A stretch of DNA of 64,000 nucleotides from Aldrovandia affinis (taxonomy: Eukaryota > Chordata > Actinopteri > Notacanthiformes > Halosauridae). Below, in pieces: positions 22,601-32,938 of this stretch; the stretch's first letter is position 1; each line of letters starts with the position of its first letter. The stretch lies in assembly GCA_029706075.1 (NCBI GenBank), contig JAINUG010000048.1, forward strand, positions 2,784,501 to 2,848,500. Reading direction: 5' to 3'. The position numbers were made by a program, and so were the translations under genes. A model generated the notes under the pieces. The model was not told the DNA's origin, ran no database searches, and saw only the letters and a list, made by a program, of their open reading frames with translations.

Positions 22601-25600
22601 TCAGAAAACCCAGCACATACACCAGCGTTCTCACTTTATAGAGGAGACTTACTAGCCAGTGAACGTAACTAGCTACAAAAACTAAAACGTGACAGGCAGC
22701 AATAGGTATTAGCTAACATGGTAAAACCTCACTGTTATGCCTGGATGTCAAAAAAGAAATGTGTCCTTACACATTTTACCAAAAAAAGAATTGGTGCTAG
22801 AGAAATTGGTGCAATTTTGAAGTTTGATGCAAACTCGTGTCTTCTATTTCAGAAACACAGACTAGTTGCTGACATAGCTCAATAGGCATGTCAAGTAAGA
22901 CAAGCTATTGAACATTAGCTCCCGACCCACTCCTCAAAGCCTTGCTCATAGTCAGAGATGAGACGTATGTCTCCAATTCTGAGCATTTTAAGAAAAGTTA
23001 AGAAATGATCAAAGACTTAATGAAAAACATAATATGCTCAAATATTCAAGTTATGTACAACATGGCAATTCAACTTAAACACACCTTCATTACCATGTCT
23101 GAAAAGGCCCAAGGATCTTTCACTGATATTTTGGGCTTCAAGGCATTGGCCTTAGGAAATGAGTAGGTTTGTCATGATTATAGCTAGTTTCCCTCCAGTT
23201 ATGACAGATGAAATCAACATGATTTTCATTGTACATATTCTATGGTTAAGGGTGTTGATTTTCAGGACAAATCTTTAATCCATATGTTGGTCGTTCTAAC
23301 TATTCAGGCATTTTCTTTTATACAATTATTAAAGGAGCAACCTGTGGATTTGAATTTGTTGGAGCATGCATGGGGAGAGGAGCAGTTATCTTCATTTTGT
23401 AATGCTACTGGATGTTGAGAGAAGACTCTTGACTGCTTTTATTACACCTATTCTTTCCTATTTCCCGGATATTGCATTTGAAAGCTGTTGTTACACATAA
23501 TGAGAAAAGTAGGAGACCAACCTCTGAGTGGCCTGAATTGCACATATTGTACACAATTGAACAAAATGTAAAACTTAGCAGGTCCATCAGGCACATTTTA
23601 TATTTGGAAAGCCAAGAAGCTTTGGTAACACCCGCAGGTGTAAGGGTGGTCAGTGGAAATTATGTCCTGTTGAAGTTCTTTGTTGCGATCTAGATACCAA
23701 GCTGGAATATATTGAGACTGAGGTATTGACATCTGGTGTATGCTATTCTGATTTACAGTTGTTATGATCTTTAATTAGATTTGAGAAGGCTGCATTTGTG
23801 GATATAGGGATGTGTAAGAGAGTGGTGATTTCCCAGTGTGTATTATAAGGAATCCAAAGGTGGTGCAACACAAAAAAATAACTTTGTTGTCATTGTGATG
23901 AGAGTTGTGTGATGGGAGCTATGAGGAGCTACTGCTTTGATAGCGATAACATTTTCGTACTAATAATGGTTGGGTGAATGCGTTTTCATAGCTTCCTTCT
24001 AATCAAAGCTTGAATGAGTTGTGCATTTGATGGGATTCCAGTTGTACCCCACCATATAAGGAAAAGGCTTGTCACGCCAAAAGAGCCTACACTTATTACT
24101 GATTATAAGATTGAACAGAATGGGTGTCAGGAAATAATATTTGTAAAGAAGGCTTCTGCCAAGTTTACTCAAACAAGGGGAAAGTTTGAGAAGGTGCCTT
24201 ACCTAGGGCTTAGACCAACTGAGTAAAAAAGCTGAAGCATATTAAAATTTTTTTATAAAGGAACAGGGATAAATTGACATTTTCACATTGCAAGCGTCAT
24301 CTTAAGAGTCTGAAATGTCAGGCTGACATATTTTCCTTCTTTTGTACATACACTGGGCTGCATTTATCAAGCAAAATATTAACCAGTTTGTTCACAAATT
24401 GTTAGTAAATGGATTTACACAAGCATTGTGGCATTCAAAGTTTTTGTATGTGAGATTTGTGAGGAGGTCCAAGCAGATTTTACAAGTGCTCCTGACCACT
24501 CGTATTGTGTGCGTAAATAAAAGGAACTGTTGGGTGTTTTTCCATTTAAATGTATGAATAGATATTATCAGGGTACAATTATTCATATGCCAATCTCAAT
24601 TTGATTCAACATAGACAGAGCATTTTAATTGTCAAATAAATATTAAGCAATTCAATATTGCTTACTTTAATTTTAGGTTTGTAAATATTCAATATTTTGA
24701 TTGAATATTTCTCATTTAAATTATTTTACAAATTGCCTAATATGCACTGATCCTCTTAGCCTCCAGGTTCATATTGAATCACTTTTGTTTGGCCCATTGC
24801 ATGGTCCGTTCAACAGGACACAGTAATTCACAGCCGCAGGAATGTCACACTTGTTTTTTTTCCTGTCTCTGTCACCCCACTGCTCACAATACTGAATAAT
24901 ATGTATGTTTTGGAGTATACCTTAGTTTAGGTGATTTCTGCCTCTGAAAAGTTATTTATCTATTTTTTTTGACGCCGTCTTTCTATTCACCTGTCAGGTA
25001 ACGGGGATTCCCCACTCATATGGCATTTAACAAATGCTGTGCCTATGCGTCTTTGATAAGTGCGGCACAATTTGTTATTTTGTATTCTTTAAATGTACAC
25101 ATAATTTTATTGATGAATGAGGCTCAATGATGTTTGAGTGCTCCACATTTTTTTTCACATAGCATGTCTCACCTCATGGAGAAGGTGTCAGGGTAAGGAG
25201 ATTAATTAAAGTTATATATTATTTTTAGTTTTTGTCTGTCAATTTTTGTCTGGTCCAACACTTTCAAAAGTGAATACTGTTCTTTTAATGAGAACATAAA
25301 TGTGAAAGATAGTGGTATTTACTTTATACCTTGAAAGATCTAATGTGCCCACCTGAACTTTTACCTTTTGACCTTGAATAGTTGCATGTTGAGGAGTCGT
25401 TCATTTTCATCTGGAGAACCATTTTTCTTTATTGATGTTAAAATCTGAATGTTCAAATTCGCCTTTTAACAAGGTAATTTATTAAGGTTTTTTCAACAAT
25501 ATCCTTTCTTTCCCAATTTGAAAACCTGATTTTATTTAATATTGTGTTGAACTGACTAAGAATCCTGGATGCTTGGGTGTGTGTCTTCATGATCACTGGT

Positions 25601-28600
25601 TGTCTAAGGTAAAGGTGCAGAGGTCTCATCCAGAGGGACACAGATTTCCAGATTTCCACTCTGGAAGAACTCTGGCTGCTTTGGACTTGGAAGGAGAACC
25701 CTTTGGCCTCATCTGAACTGGGAAATGGCCTAGCAGTGCTTGTGTGCAGTCATGTTGGGCACCAGCTTGTGTTGGTGTAGTGCAGAAATTGTGATTTTTT
25801 TTCCATTGGAGGACAGTCTGTTTTTAACATAACCCCAATACACTAGATTTACAGTATTCACCCTTTTCCCCCCTACCCTAACATAATCAGAACAGCTTCT
25901 TCAGAAGATTTCACAGCTACAACGGCGCTCATTCGAGGATTGTGGATAAGATCGCTTCCTGCCCCACTGTAGGCTGAAAATGGGGCATTTCAGGTTGTCG
26001 CCGTTGGAATTTTGCAACTCTTTAAGGAGAAGCCATTTCTTCTAAAAATACGATTTTTTTAAATTATGTAATCGTCTCAGTGGATCATGAACTACAAGAA
26101 GCATGTCTTTTGTGACGGGTGTGCTGGGAAATTGGCACCAAAAAAAAGCTCTTCATTTATTTTTCTCTAACCCAAATTCCCCCACTTTAACCCTTTTCAA
26201 GCGCACAGCAGAACGGGTCTTCAGCGTCCAACATGGGGCCAGATGGACCTGCTGTAAAGAACCCATCTGGCTTCTAATCCAGAATATCTGAACCTCCAAT
26301 ATTTCAACAGCCCCTCAAGCATAGCATTTCCCGTTCTGGTGTCACCTTGTATGTTTTGAGGTTTTTTGCCGTTTGCTTATATTCTTATTTTTGATGGGAC
26401 TGTGCTTGCACTTACGTTACCCCTTACCTGTCACTCAAGTCAAAGCTGGTGTCTCTGACACGTTTCATTGATGGGTTACACATTTTAGAGGTCACTAGTC
26501 ACTGTTCCAAAAGATGCAAAGGGACTGTGTCATTGGTAGGTCATGCCATCCAATTGATTGACATTCTCCCATCAGATTTAAAACAGAAAGATTCTGCTTT
26601 TGTTCTAGTTGTGTTCTGCAGTTTAGTCAGTCATAGACAACATTGGCTGTTTCAGTGATGCAACTGCATCTCTTGGAGGGTCATTGACTAGTGTTTGCCT
26701 GTGCTCTCGCCCACCCCTCCCAGATCCCCCTCCCCAGAGCCCATTTACAACGGCGAGGGTAAGCGGCTGAACACACGAGAGTACCGTACCCGCAAGAGGC
26801 TGGAGGAGGACCGGCACGTGCTTATCACCGAGATGGTGGGCCTCAACCCTGAGTTCAAGCCCCCGACTGACTACAAGTAAGCTCTCTCACATATCAAGAG
26901 TTGAATTCTGTTACAGGGCGCCAAGCATTTTCAATTCTTTATAAAAATGCTCTTTTTGTTTGTCTTTTGCCTACAGGCCACCCGCCACCAGGGTCAATGA
27001 CAAAGTGATGATCCCGCAGGATGAGTACCCAGAGATTAATTTTGTGGGCTTGCTGATTGGGCCACGGTGAGTGTGCACTGCACCTAATATTAGGCTTTCC
27101 CTTCAAGGGTATTTTCATGAATCATTTCATGATCATTGCCTTCACGGAGTGTCTCAATTCATAAATGTGCAGAAACTATTCTTGAGTAAACATTTGGTTT
27201 TACTCTGGCTCTGTTTCCTGCTTTCTCCCATGTGGAGTCTTTTCCCATGACCCACAAACTTCTGAGGTCTGTGAGGAAAGGGCATGTGATTCTGAATTAT
27301 TACTGTACCATGCATAGTCTTCACAAAGACTAAGATTAACATTTTATACTTGTTGTTAATCACATTTGTTGTTAATCGCAGAACGGTGTTGTCTGAAATA
27401 TGCTAGACAAAATTATATACATATACAGGTAGCTGACAAAATAAAGGAAATGCCAACATAGTGTCTTAATAGGGCTTTGGGCCACCACAAGCCACCAGAA
27501 CAATGTCCCTTGGCATGGATTCTGGCATAGACAAGTGTCTGGAAATCTATTGGGATGCAACAGCATTCTTCCACAAGAAATTCCATAATTTGGTGTTTTG
27601 TTGATGGTTGCGTCTCAGGCACCACTCCAGAATCTCCAATAAGTGTTCAAAAGGGTTGAGTTCTGGTGACCAAGATGGCCATGGCATATGGTTTACATAG
27701 TTTTCATGCATATCAAACCATTCAGTGACCACTCATGCCCTGTGCAGGTGGGCATTGCTATCATTGTCCCATCAGGACAGAAATGCTTCACAATAGGTGA
27801 TCACTCAGAATGGCTTTGTATTTATTGTTGTTTGCCTTGCCCTCAAAGGGGTTGAGCTGACCTAAACCATGCCAGGAAAATGCACCACACACCATAACAG
27901 CTGCCAGAACCCTTCACCGTGGGAAACGAGCACCCAGGCCTGTAGGTTTTTGTTTTTGGCGTGTGCCACACATGTACTTGTCCACTTGAGAACAGGGTGA
28001 AGGATGACTCATCTGATCAGTAGACCTCATCAGTAGACCACTGCCTGTGGTATTTGCACCACTTTACTTGCAGACATGCATTTTTAGGTGTAATAAGGGG
28101 TTTATGCTCTGCAACCTGACCGTAGTTATTCCTTTCTGTGCAATTCTCGATGGACTCTTGGTGAAACTGCTTGCTCATGCCCTAGATCGGCCAGTTGCCT
28201 CTAGTTCATGATTTCTTTCCCTCAGATTTCCATGTCAACATCACTTGTGCTACACCAGATCTGCACCCATTCGCTGCTGGTGTAGAAGCCTTATCCACTG
28301 CCATTTTAATTAGAGTACTTTGGCTACACTTTACTGAATGAAATAGTATGTCGTTCTAATGCACATGGCTGCTATGTGCGTGGTGTAGCCAAGGCATTAC
28401 GCATCCCCAAATGCACGCGCACAAATGCACAAGATGAGTTGTATTGGCTGTGTGCCTTGCAGTGGTAACACCCTCAAGAACATCGAGAAGGAGTGCTGCG
28501 CCAAGATCATGATCCGTGGCAAGGGCTCTGTGAAGGAGGGCAAGGTGGGCCGCAAGGACGGCCAGATGCTGCCAGGCGAGGATGAGCCCCTGCACGCCCT

Positions 28601-31600
28601 GGTCACCGCCAACACCATGGAGAACGTTAAGAAAGCCGTGGAGCAGGTGAGGGCACCCCCAGACTGTTCAGTCACTGTCTATTGCTGACCAGCTGGATGC
28701 ACTGTTGGATTAGAACATTTTGTGAAATATTCATGGTATTTTGCAGCGTAGAGAAAATGGGTTTTGTTACTTCATACGAGTCAGTGATTGCCAGCACATA
28801 GCATAGTAACTCTGCCCATTTTGAGGTCCTGAGGCTTCACTTTTCCATTGCTACCGTCCACTGCTCAGCAATGCAGCACAGGAATGCATGTCAGTCCTGT
28901 ATCACAGAGCAAAAATCTGCCCTGCCCATGATCTACATTTAGTTTGAATAAATTGGCTATATTGTGGACCAGGGTCTGTATGACTGCATGTTATTCTTCC
29001 TGTTTTTGTACTCGTTGATCCTGGTATTGCTTACTTTGCACTGACTGAAGTGCTGGAGTTTGATCAAAGTGCACTTGTGTACGGCCGTTTTTGTAGATTC
29101 GTAACATTCTGAAGCAGGGCATAGAGACCCCTGAGGACCAGAATGACCTGCGCAAGATGCAGCTGAGGGAGCTTGCCAGGCTGAACGGCACGCTGCGGGA
29201 GGATGACAACAGGTACATCCCTACGGCAACGGCCCCGACCTCACCATCACCACCACATCCTCTGTAGCATGAACAACATACTTGGGTTTCATACTGTTCA
29301 CGAAGTAACCATTAATATGCAAACTAGTAACAGTTTTGCAAATTCAAACATTTAAAACATTGTCACGCGCAGGCTGGTGCACACTGTATTTGCAGTTACA
29401 AGTATTGCAAGTTTCAAGTAAACAAAAAAAAGGATGTTGCATAAGGACAGGTAACAAAAAATAATTAATTAAATTGTTTAAAATGAGTTTTTCCTAGCGA
29501 TACACTCTTCATACTTATTAACATGCTTGCTTCCCAAATGATTAAACAAATTGGTAGTGTTTCCCTTTATTAATATTACTTTACGGCAATGCTTACAGAT
29601 TACCTGCCGCTCTTCATCAAATCTTTTAAAACCAAAGTGGCACCAAACCACAGAGGCTGCATTACATTTTACATTTTAAGCATATAGTAGACGCTCTTAT
29701 CCAGAGCGACTTAAAATATGTGCATTAATACATGCTTGAAACAATCATAGTTCGCGCAAGAGATCAGTGCAGTAATACAGCGATAGACATTGTTGTAGGC
29801 ATCTGCATACTATACCTGTAACACTGGGAAGGAAAAGGTTAGTAAAAAAAATTATTATTTTTAATTACTTCTGTAATTTTGGCAGTGTCGTCCACACTTG
29901 CACTGTCGTTGTCACCTGTTTTCTTTCAGTGCTCGGCCTATTACTACTACTTTCCTTAATCAAAAATTGCACTCTGTATCAAGGGTGGCTGTGATTGGCT
30001 GCTGTGTAGAAGTTCCAAAAAACGAAAAAAGCTGCCAATAGGCCTTCTCTGTGGCATCTCATTTGCCCTCATAATTCATTATTGTGATGAATGGTTATTG
30101 AGTGGGTGGAACGTAACAGCGATTACTAAAATATAAAAGCGTCTGCTAAATGGCATATATTAAAATCAGACATTTAGAAAATAACATTGGTACGAAAAAT
30201 GAAATGTTGGTCTTGGTTAGCATCCAGCTCTAGTCATGGTGTTGTTTTAAGCTGTACGTTGCTACCTGTGGGGTGTCTTGGTGTCAGTGTAGCATTAAAT
30301 GATTGGAGGGCTTTATTGTTTTGCTTTTTTGTTTGTCAGGATCCTGAGGCCCTGGCAGAGCTCGGAATCCCTCAGCATCACAAACACCACCCTGTGCACC
30401 AAGTGTGGGGGTGCCGGCCACATCTCCTCTGACTGCAAGTTTACCAGGTAACTCCACTCTTTCAGGTGCCACCAGCACATGCATAATCACTGCGAGCCGG
30501 AAAACCCTGTACGGCTCTGCACCTGAGCACCTGGGATATTCGGCCTGTCAGTCAGTCAAGTGTTCGAGAGCGACACTATTGTGGAGAAGGTCTGCCTCGT
30601 CTGTCCTGCCTAATTGTTTGTGGTAATGATTGACTGTCTGCAGTCATGGACAATAGTCGTCAATCATCGCTAATGTGGTCTAACCGCTCCACAGTTCTTT
30701 TTCCCCTAGGACAGGGGAGCCACCGACAGCTCAGGACAAGGCACGTATGGACAAAGAGTACCTGTCCCTCATGGCAGAGCTCGGAGAAGCCCCCGTCCCC
30801 TCCTCCGGTGGGAGGCACTCCAGCAACCCCCCAGGGTCCACCGAGGGTCTGGGCCCAGCAACAACCATCCACCTCCGGTGAGTGCCGAGACTTTTAGCCT
30901 GCCCTGTCCAGTTGAGCTTGGCCCTGAGGCCCTTGTTTTGCTTCTGCTCAACACCACTTGTTCTGTGCAGAGCCGTCCACCCTGGATGAATTCAGGCCCG
31001 TCAGAGAGCAGGAGCTTCCATGGCATGCACAGCGGGGGTCACGGCGGCATGCACAGCGGGGGTCACGGCGGCATGCACAGCGGGGGTCACGGCGGCATGC
31101 ACAGTGGGGGTCACGGCGGCATGCACAGCGGGGGTCACGGCGGCCCCCACAACTTCCCACCTCCCATGACCAACATGGGTGGCCACCACATGCCACCCAA
31201 CCCCAACGGCCTGCCGCCCCCTTGGATTCAACCGCCACCTCCCCATATGAGCCAGGGGCCAGGGCCACATGGCCATCACCCCATGGGTGAGGTTCCGTGT
31301 GTGTGTGTGTGTGTGTGTGCGTGTGAGTGAGCGATACAGGGCCATACTTTGACACGTACGATCACCCATGTGTGATCATTGATGAGTGGTCCCTGCAGAA
31401 TATGGTCATAAATGTGAGCTTGTAATGTTAACAATGGAATGTTATCATTCTGACACGACAGTCTCATCTAGTCATTTGTTTTTGTTTACCCTGTACACAC
31501 ATTTTGCAACTCCATTGGACATTTTAATGCATGCATGCATGCATGCAGCCAGCCAAGCACAACATGGAACACATACAAAAGCTATGAACCCATCTCAATT

Positions 31601-32775
31601 TGAAACCGCTGACAGAAAACTAACAAGCTAACAGACTTACACATACAATCGTCTACAATGAACATGTTTAAACTGAGCACATAGAGATCTATAATATTGT
31701 TCAGAGAGGAGCAGCTGTGCTAAGCTACAAGGTATTTTATCAGTAACAACTTGCGTTGCAAGAAAGTTGCGTCGCTCCCAGAATGCCAAAAGTCATAAAT
31801 ATGAAAAAAATAAAAAGGCTGCGCTCTTAGCCAGTCAGACTGGGACCGTAACAGGCTTAGTTACAATCACTGAATACATTTATATTTGAAATTGTTTTAA
31901 ATATAGACCTGAAATCTGCTCATCTCATTGGATAGAAGATCTCCTGTGACATTTCCCTCTTAATTTGAGTTTCTCTGACATTCCCTCAGGTTTGCTTCCT
32001 CCTATGGGCCTAATGCCTCCACCTCCACCACCCCCAACAGCCAGCCACCCCCACCCCCAACTGCTCCCTTATCTCCATGGCAACAGCAGGCTCCCCCTCC
32101 CCCTCCTACTAGCAGCATGGCTACGAGTGCACCACTGCCATGGCAACAAAGTAAGTCCTGCGTTTTTGTTGCTTGTTTGTCTTTGTAACTGAGGGTTACC
32201 AAAATTCTCTTTCAATTCCTTTCTTCTGTGCCCCTCTTGCTCTCAGCTTTACAGTGCTGCAATTTTTGGACAAAAGTTCATTTCATGCAGCTCATTAGAA
32301 TGTCTTTAAATGCATAGGACTTCTGGGGAAAAATGGTTTTGTCTGAGAGCCTTTAAAACCTGGAGTTTAGTAAACCTTTTCTGCAAACACTGTGTTCTAA
32401 GATGTAAATTTGAGTCCAATGAGTGAATTTCCTAATGTTCATCTCTCTCCCCCCTCTACAGACACCATCAACACCTCCACCTGGCAGCAGCCTCTGCAGT
32501 CTCATCCAGGTGGGGGTGCCTCATCCCAGCCCCCACCACCCATGGGCAACCCCTCCATGGTGCCCCCTCCCCCAGGAGTCCAGCCCCCATTACCGCCTGG
32601 AGCCCCACCTCCCCCTCCGCCCCCACCCCCTGGATCTGCAGGCATGATGTATGCCCCTCCACCCCCACCTCCACCAATGGATCCTTCTAATTTTGTCACC
32701 ATGATGGGCATGGGGGTTCCGGGTATGCCCCCCTTTGGAATGCCTGCCCCGCCCCCTCCACCCCCTCAGAATTAA
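17798..32775 (+). CDS. sf1: Splicing factor 1 / branch-point-binding protein, 12 coding exons, frame broken twice
   Basis: SF1 binds the intron branch point with U2AF in the early spliceosome. Coding exons: 17798-18071, 18544-18675, 21589-21664, 26724-26876, 26977-27066, 28463-28646, 29097-29212, 30340-30447, 30710-30877, 30971-31286, 31990-32150, 32462-32775. All introns are GT-AG. Visible landmarks are the long-isoform N terminus ([13 protein letters not shown]), the U2AF ligand motif RKRSRW (W about residue 104), the SPSPEP motif at the start of exon 4, a KH/QUA2 STAR domain with GPRG at about residues 240-243, a CCHC knuckle [14 protein letters not shown] at 361-374, and a proline-rich tail ending PPPPPPQN. 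Phases agree from exon 1 through exon 8. Exons 9 and 11 are each one base short of the frame shared with the next exon and with mammalian SF1. With both bases present the product would be about 697 aa. An essential gene with two such breaks suggests assembly or sequencing error, but real alleles are not excluded. Confidence 0.95.
19631..19664. repeat. T34 homopolymer
   Basis: Thirty-four consecutive T in sf1 intron 2. No SINE or LINE body is recognisable beside it, so I cannot say it is a poly-A tail on the other strand. Confidence 0.9.
19806..20005. mobile_element. hAT-type MITE in sf1 intron 2
   Basis: A 200-bp element with inverted ends CAGGGGTGTCAAACTCATTC and GGAATGGTTTGACAACCCTG. It is flanked by an 8-bp duplication with one mismatch (CTCTAGGC at 19798-19805, CTCTAGAC at 20006-20013). 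The inner arms are also palindromic (GCAGGTTTTTGTT and AACAAAAACCTGC). No coding content. A relative is at about 37510-37690. Confidence 0.85.
21665..26723 (+). other. sf1 intron 3 (5.06 kb), largely unclassified
   Basis: AT-rich intron without a recognised transposon. Several short open frames between 22700 and 24230 (for example 23472-23693 and 24014-24226 on the + strand) do not resemble any family I know and may be remains of an old element or chance. A candidate microexon at 25163-25192 is listed separately. Confidence 0.5.
25163..25192 (+). other. candidate in-frame microexon in sf1 intron 3
   Basis: A 30-nt segment is bounded by a T-rich acceptor ending CACATAG and a donor GTAAGG. Its length is a multiple of three, it has no stop codon in the phase of exon 3, and it would insert [10 protein letters not shown] between NPEE and GSPSPEP. 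I know of no such SF1 exon in mammals, and chance occurrence in a 5-kb intron is quite possible. Speculative. Confidence 0.2.
27426..28255 (-). mobile_element. Tc1-like transposon fragment in sf1 intron 5
   Basis: The left end CAGGTAGCTGACAAAATAAA follows TA. Minus-strand transposase remnants ([16 protein letters not shown]) are near 27620-27680. The copy is collinear with the element at 1388-2478 up to the region of its N-terminal ORF and lacks the right terminus. It ends about 200 bases before sf1 exon 6. Confidence 0.8.
29663..29855 (-). mobile_element. L2 LINE 3'-tail fragment in sf1 intron 7
   Basis: It contains GACGCTCTTATCCAGAGCGA, the reverse complement of the L2 tail, followed by sequence shared with 53775-54240 (ATGTGCATTAATAC, CAATCATAGTT, GAGATCAGTGCAG). 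Only the untranslated tail is kept. Confidence 0.8.
31025..31144 (+). repeat. coding tandem repeat in sf1 exon 10 (MHSGGHGG x5)
   Basis: Five head-to-tail 24-bp units encode MHSGGHGG. They are identical apart from a silent AGC/AGT change in unit four. Mammalian SF1 has a single degenerate Gly-rich stretch here (YHGMHGGGPGG). Near identity of the units implies recent expansion, so length polymorphism is likely. Confidence 0.9.
31297..31320. repeat. GT microsatellite beside sf1 exon 10 donor
   Basis: A GT dinucleotide run starts about 10 bases after the exon 10 donor (GTGAGG). Confidence 0.85.
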
Positions 32776-32932
32776 GCTTGTTTTAATGATGCTTGTACAG
32801 ACCCCACAGTAGAATTGCTGGTTTTCCATATGAAGCATTTCCATTAACATTTAAAGACCGATATTGCCCGTACTACAACTTTTGAACAGACTATATTTGT
32901 TCGTAAGACAAAAAAGTATGTGCTCAATTGTA

Positions 32933-32938
32933 AATAAA
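32933..32938 (+). terminator. sf1 polyadenylation signal
   Basis: An AATAAA hexamer lies 158 bases after the sf1 stop codon. A T/G-rich tract follows at about 32958-32990, as expected for a cleavage downstream element. Confidence 0.6.

Noticed and set aside
30948..31369. Overlapping open frames with tandem repeats on both strands over sf1 exon 10
   Set aside because: They are other-frame readings of the 24-bp MHSGGHGG repeat and the adjoining GT run.
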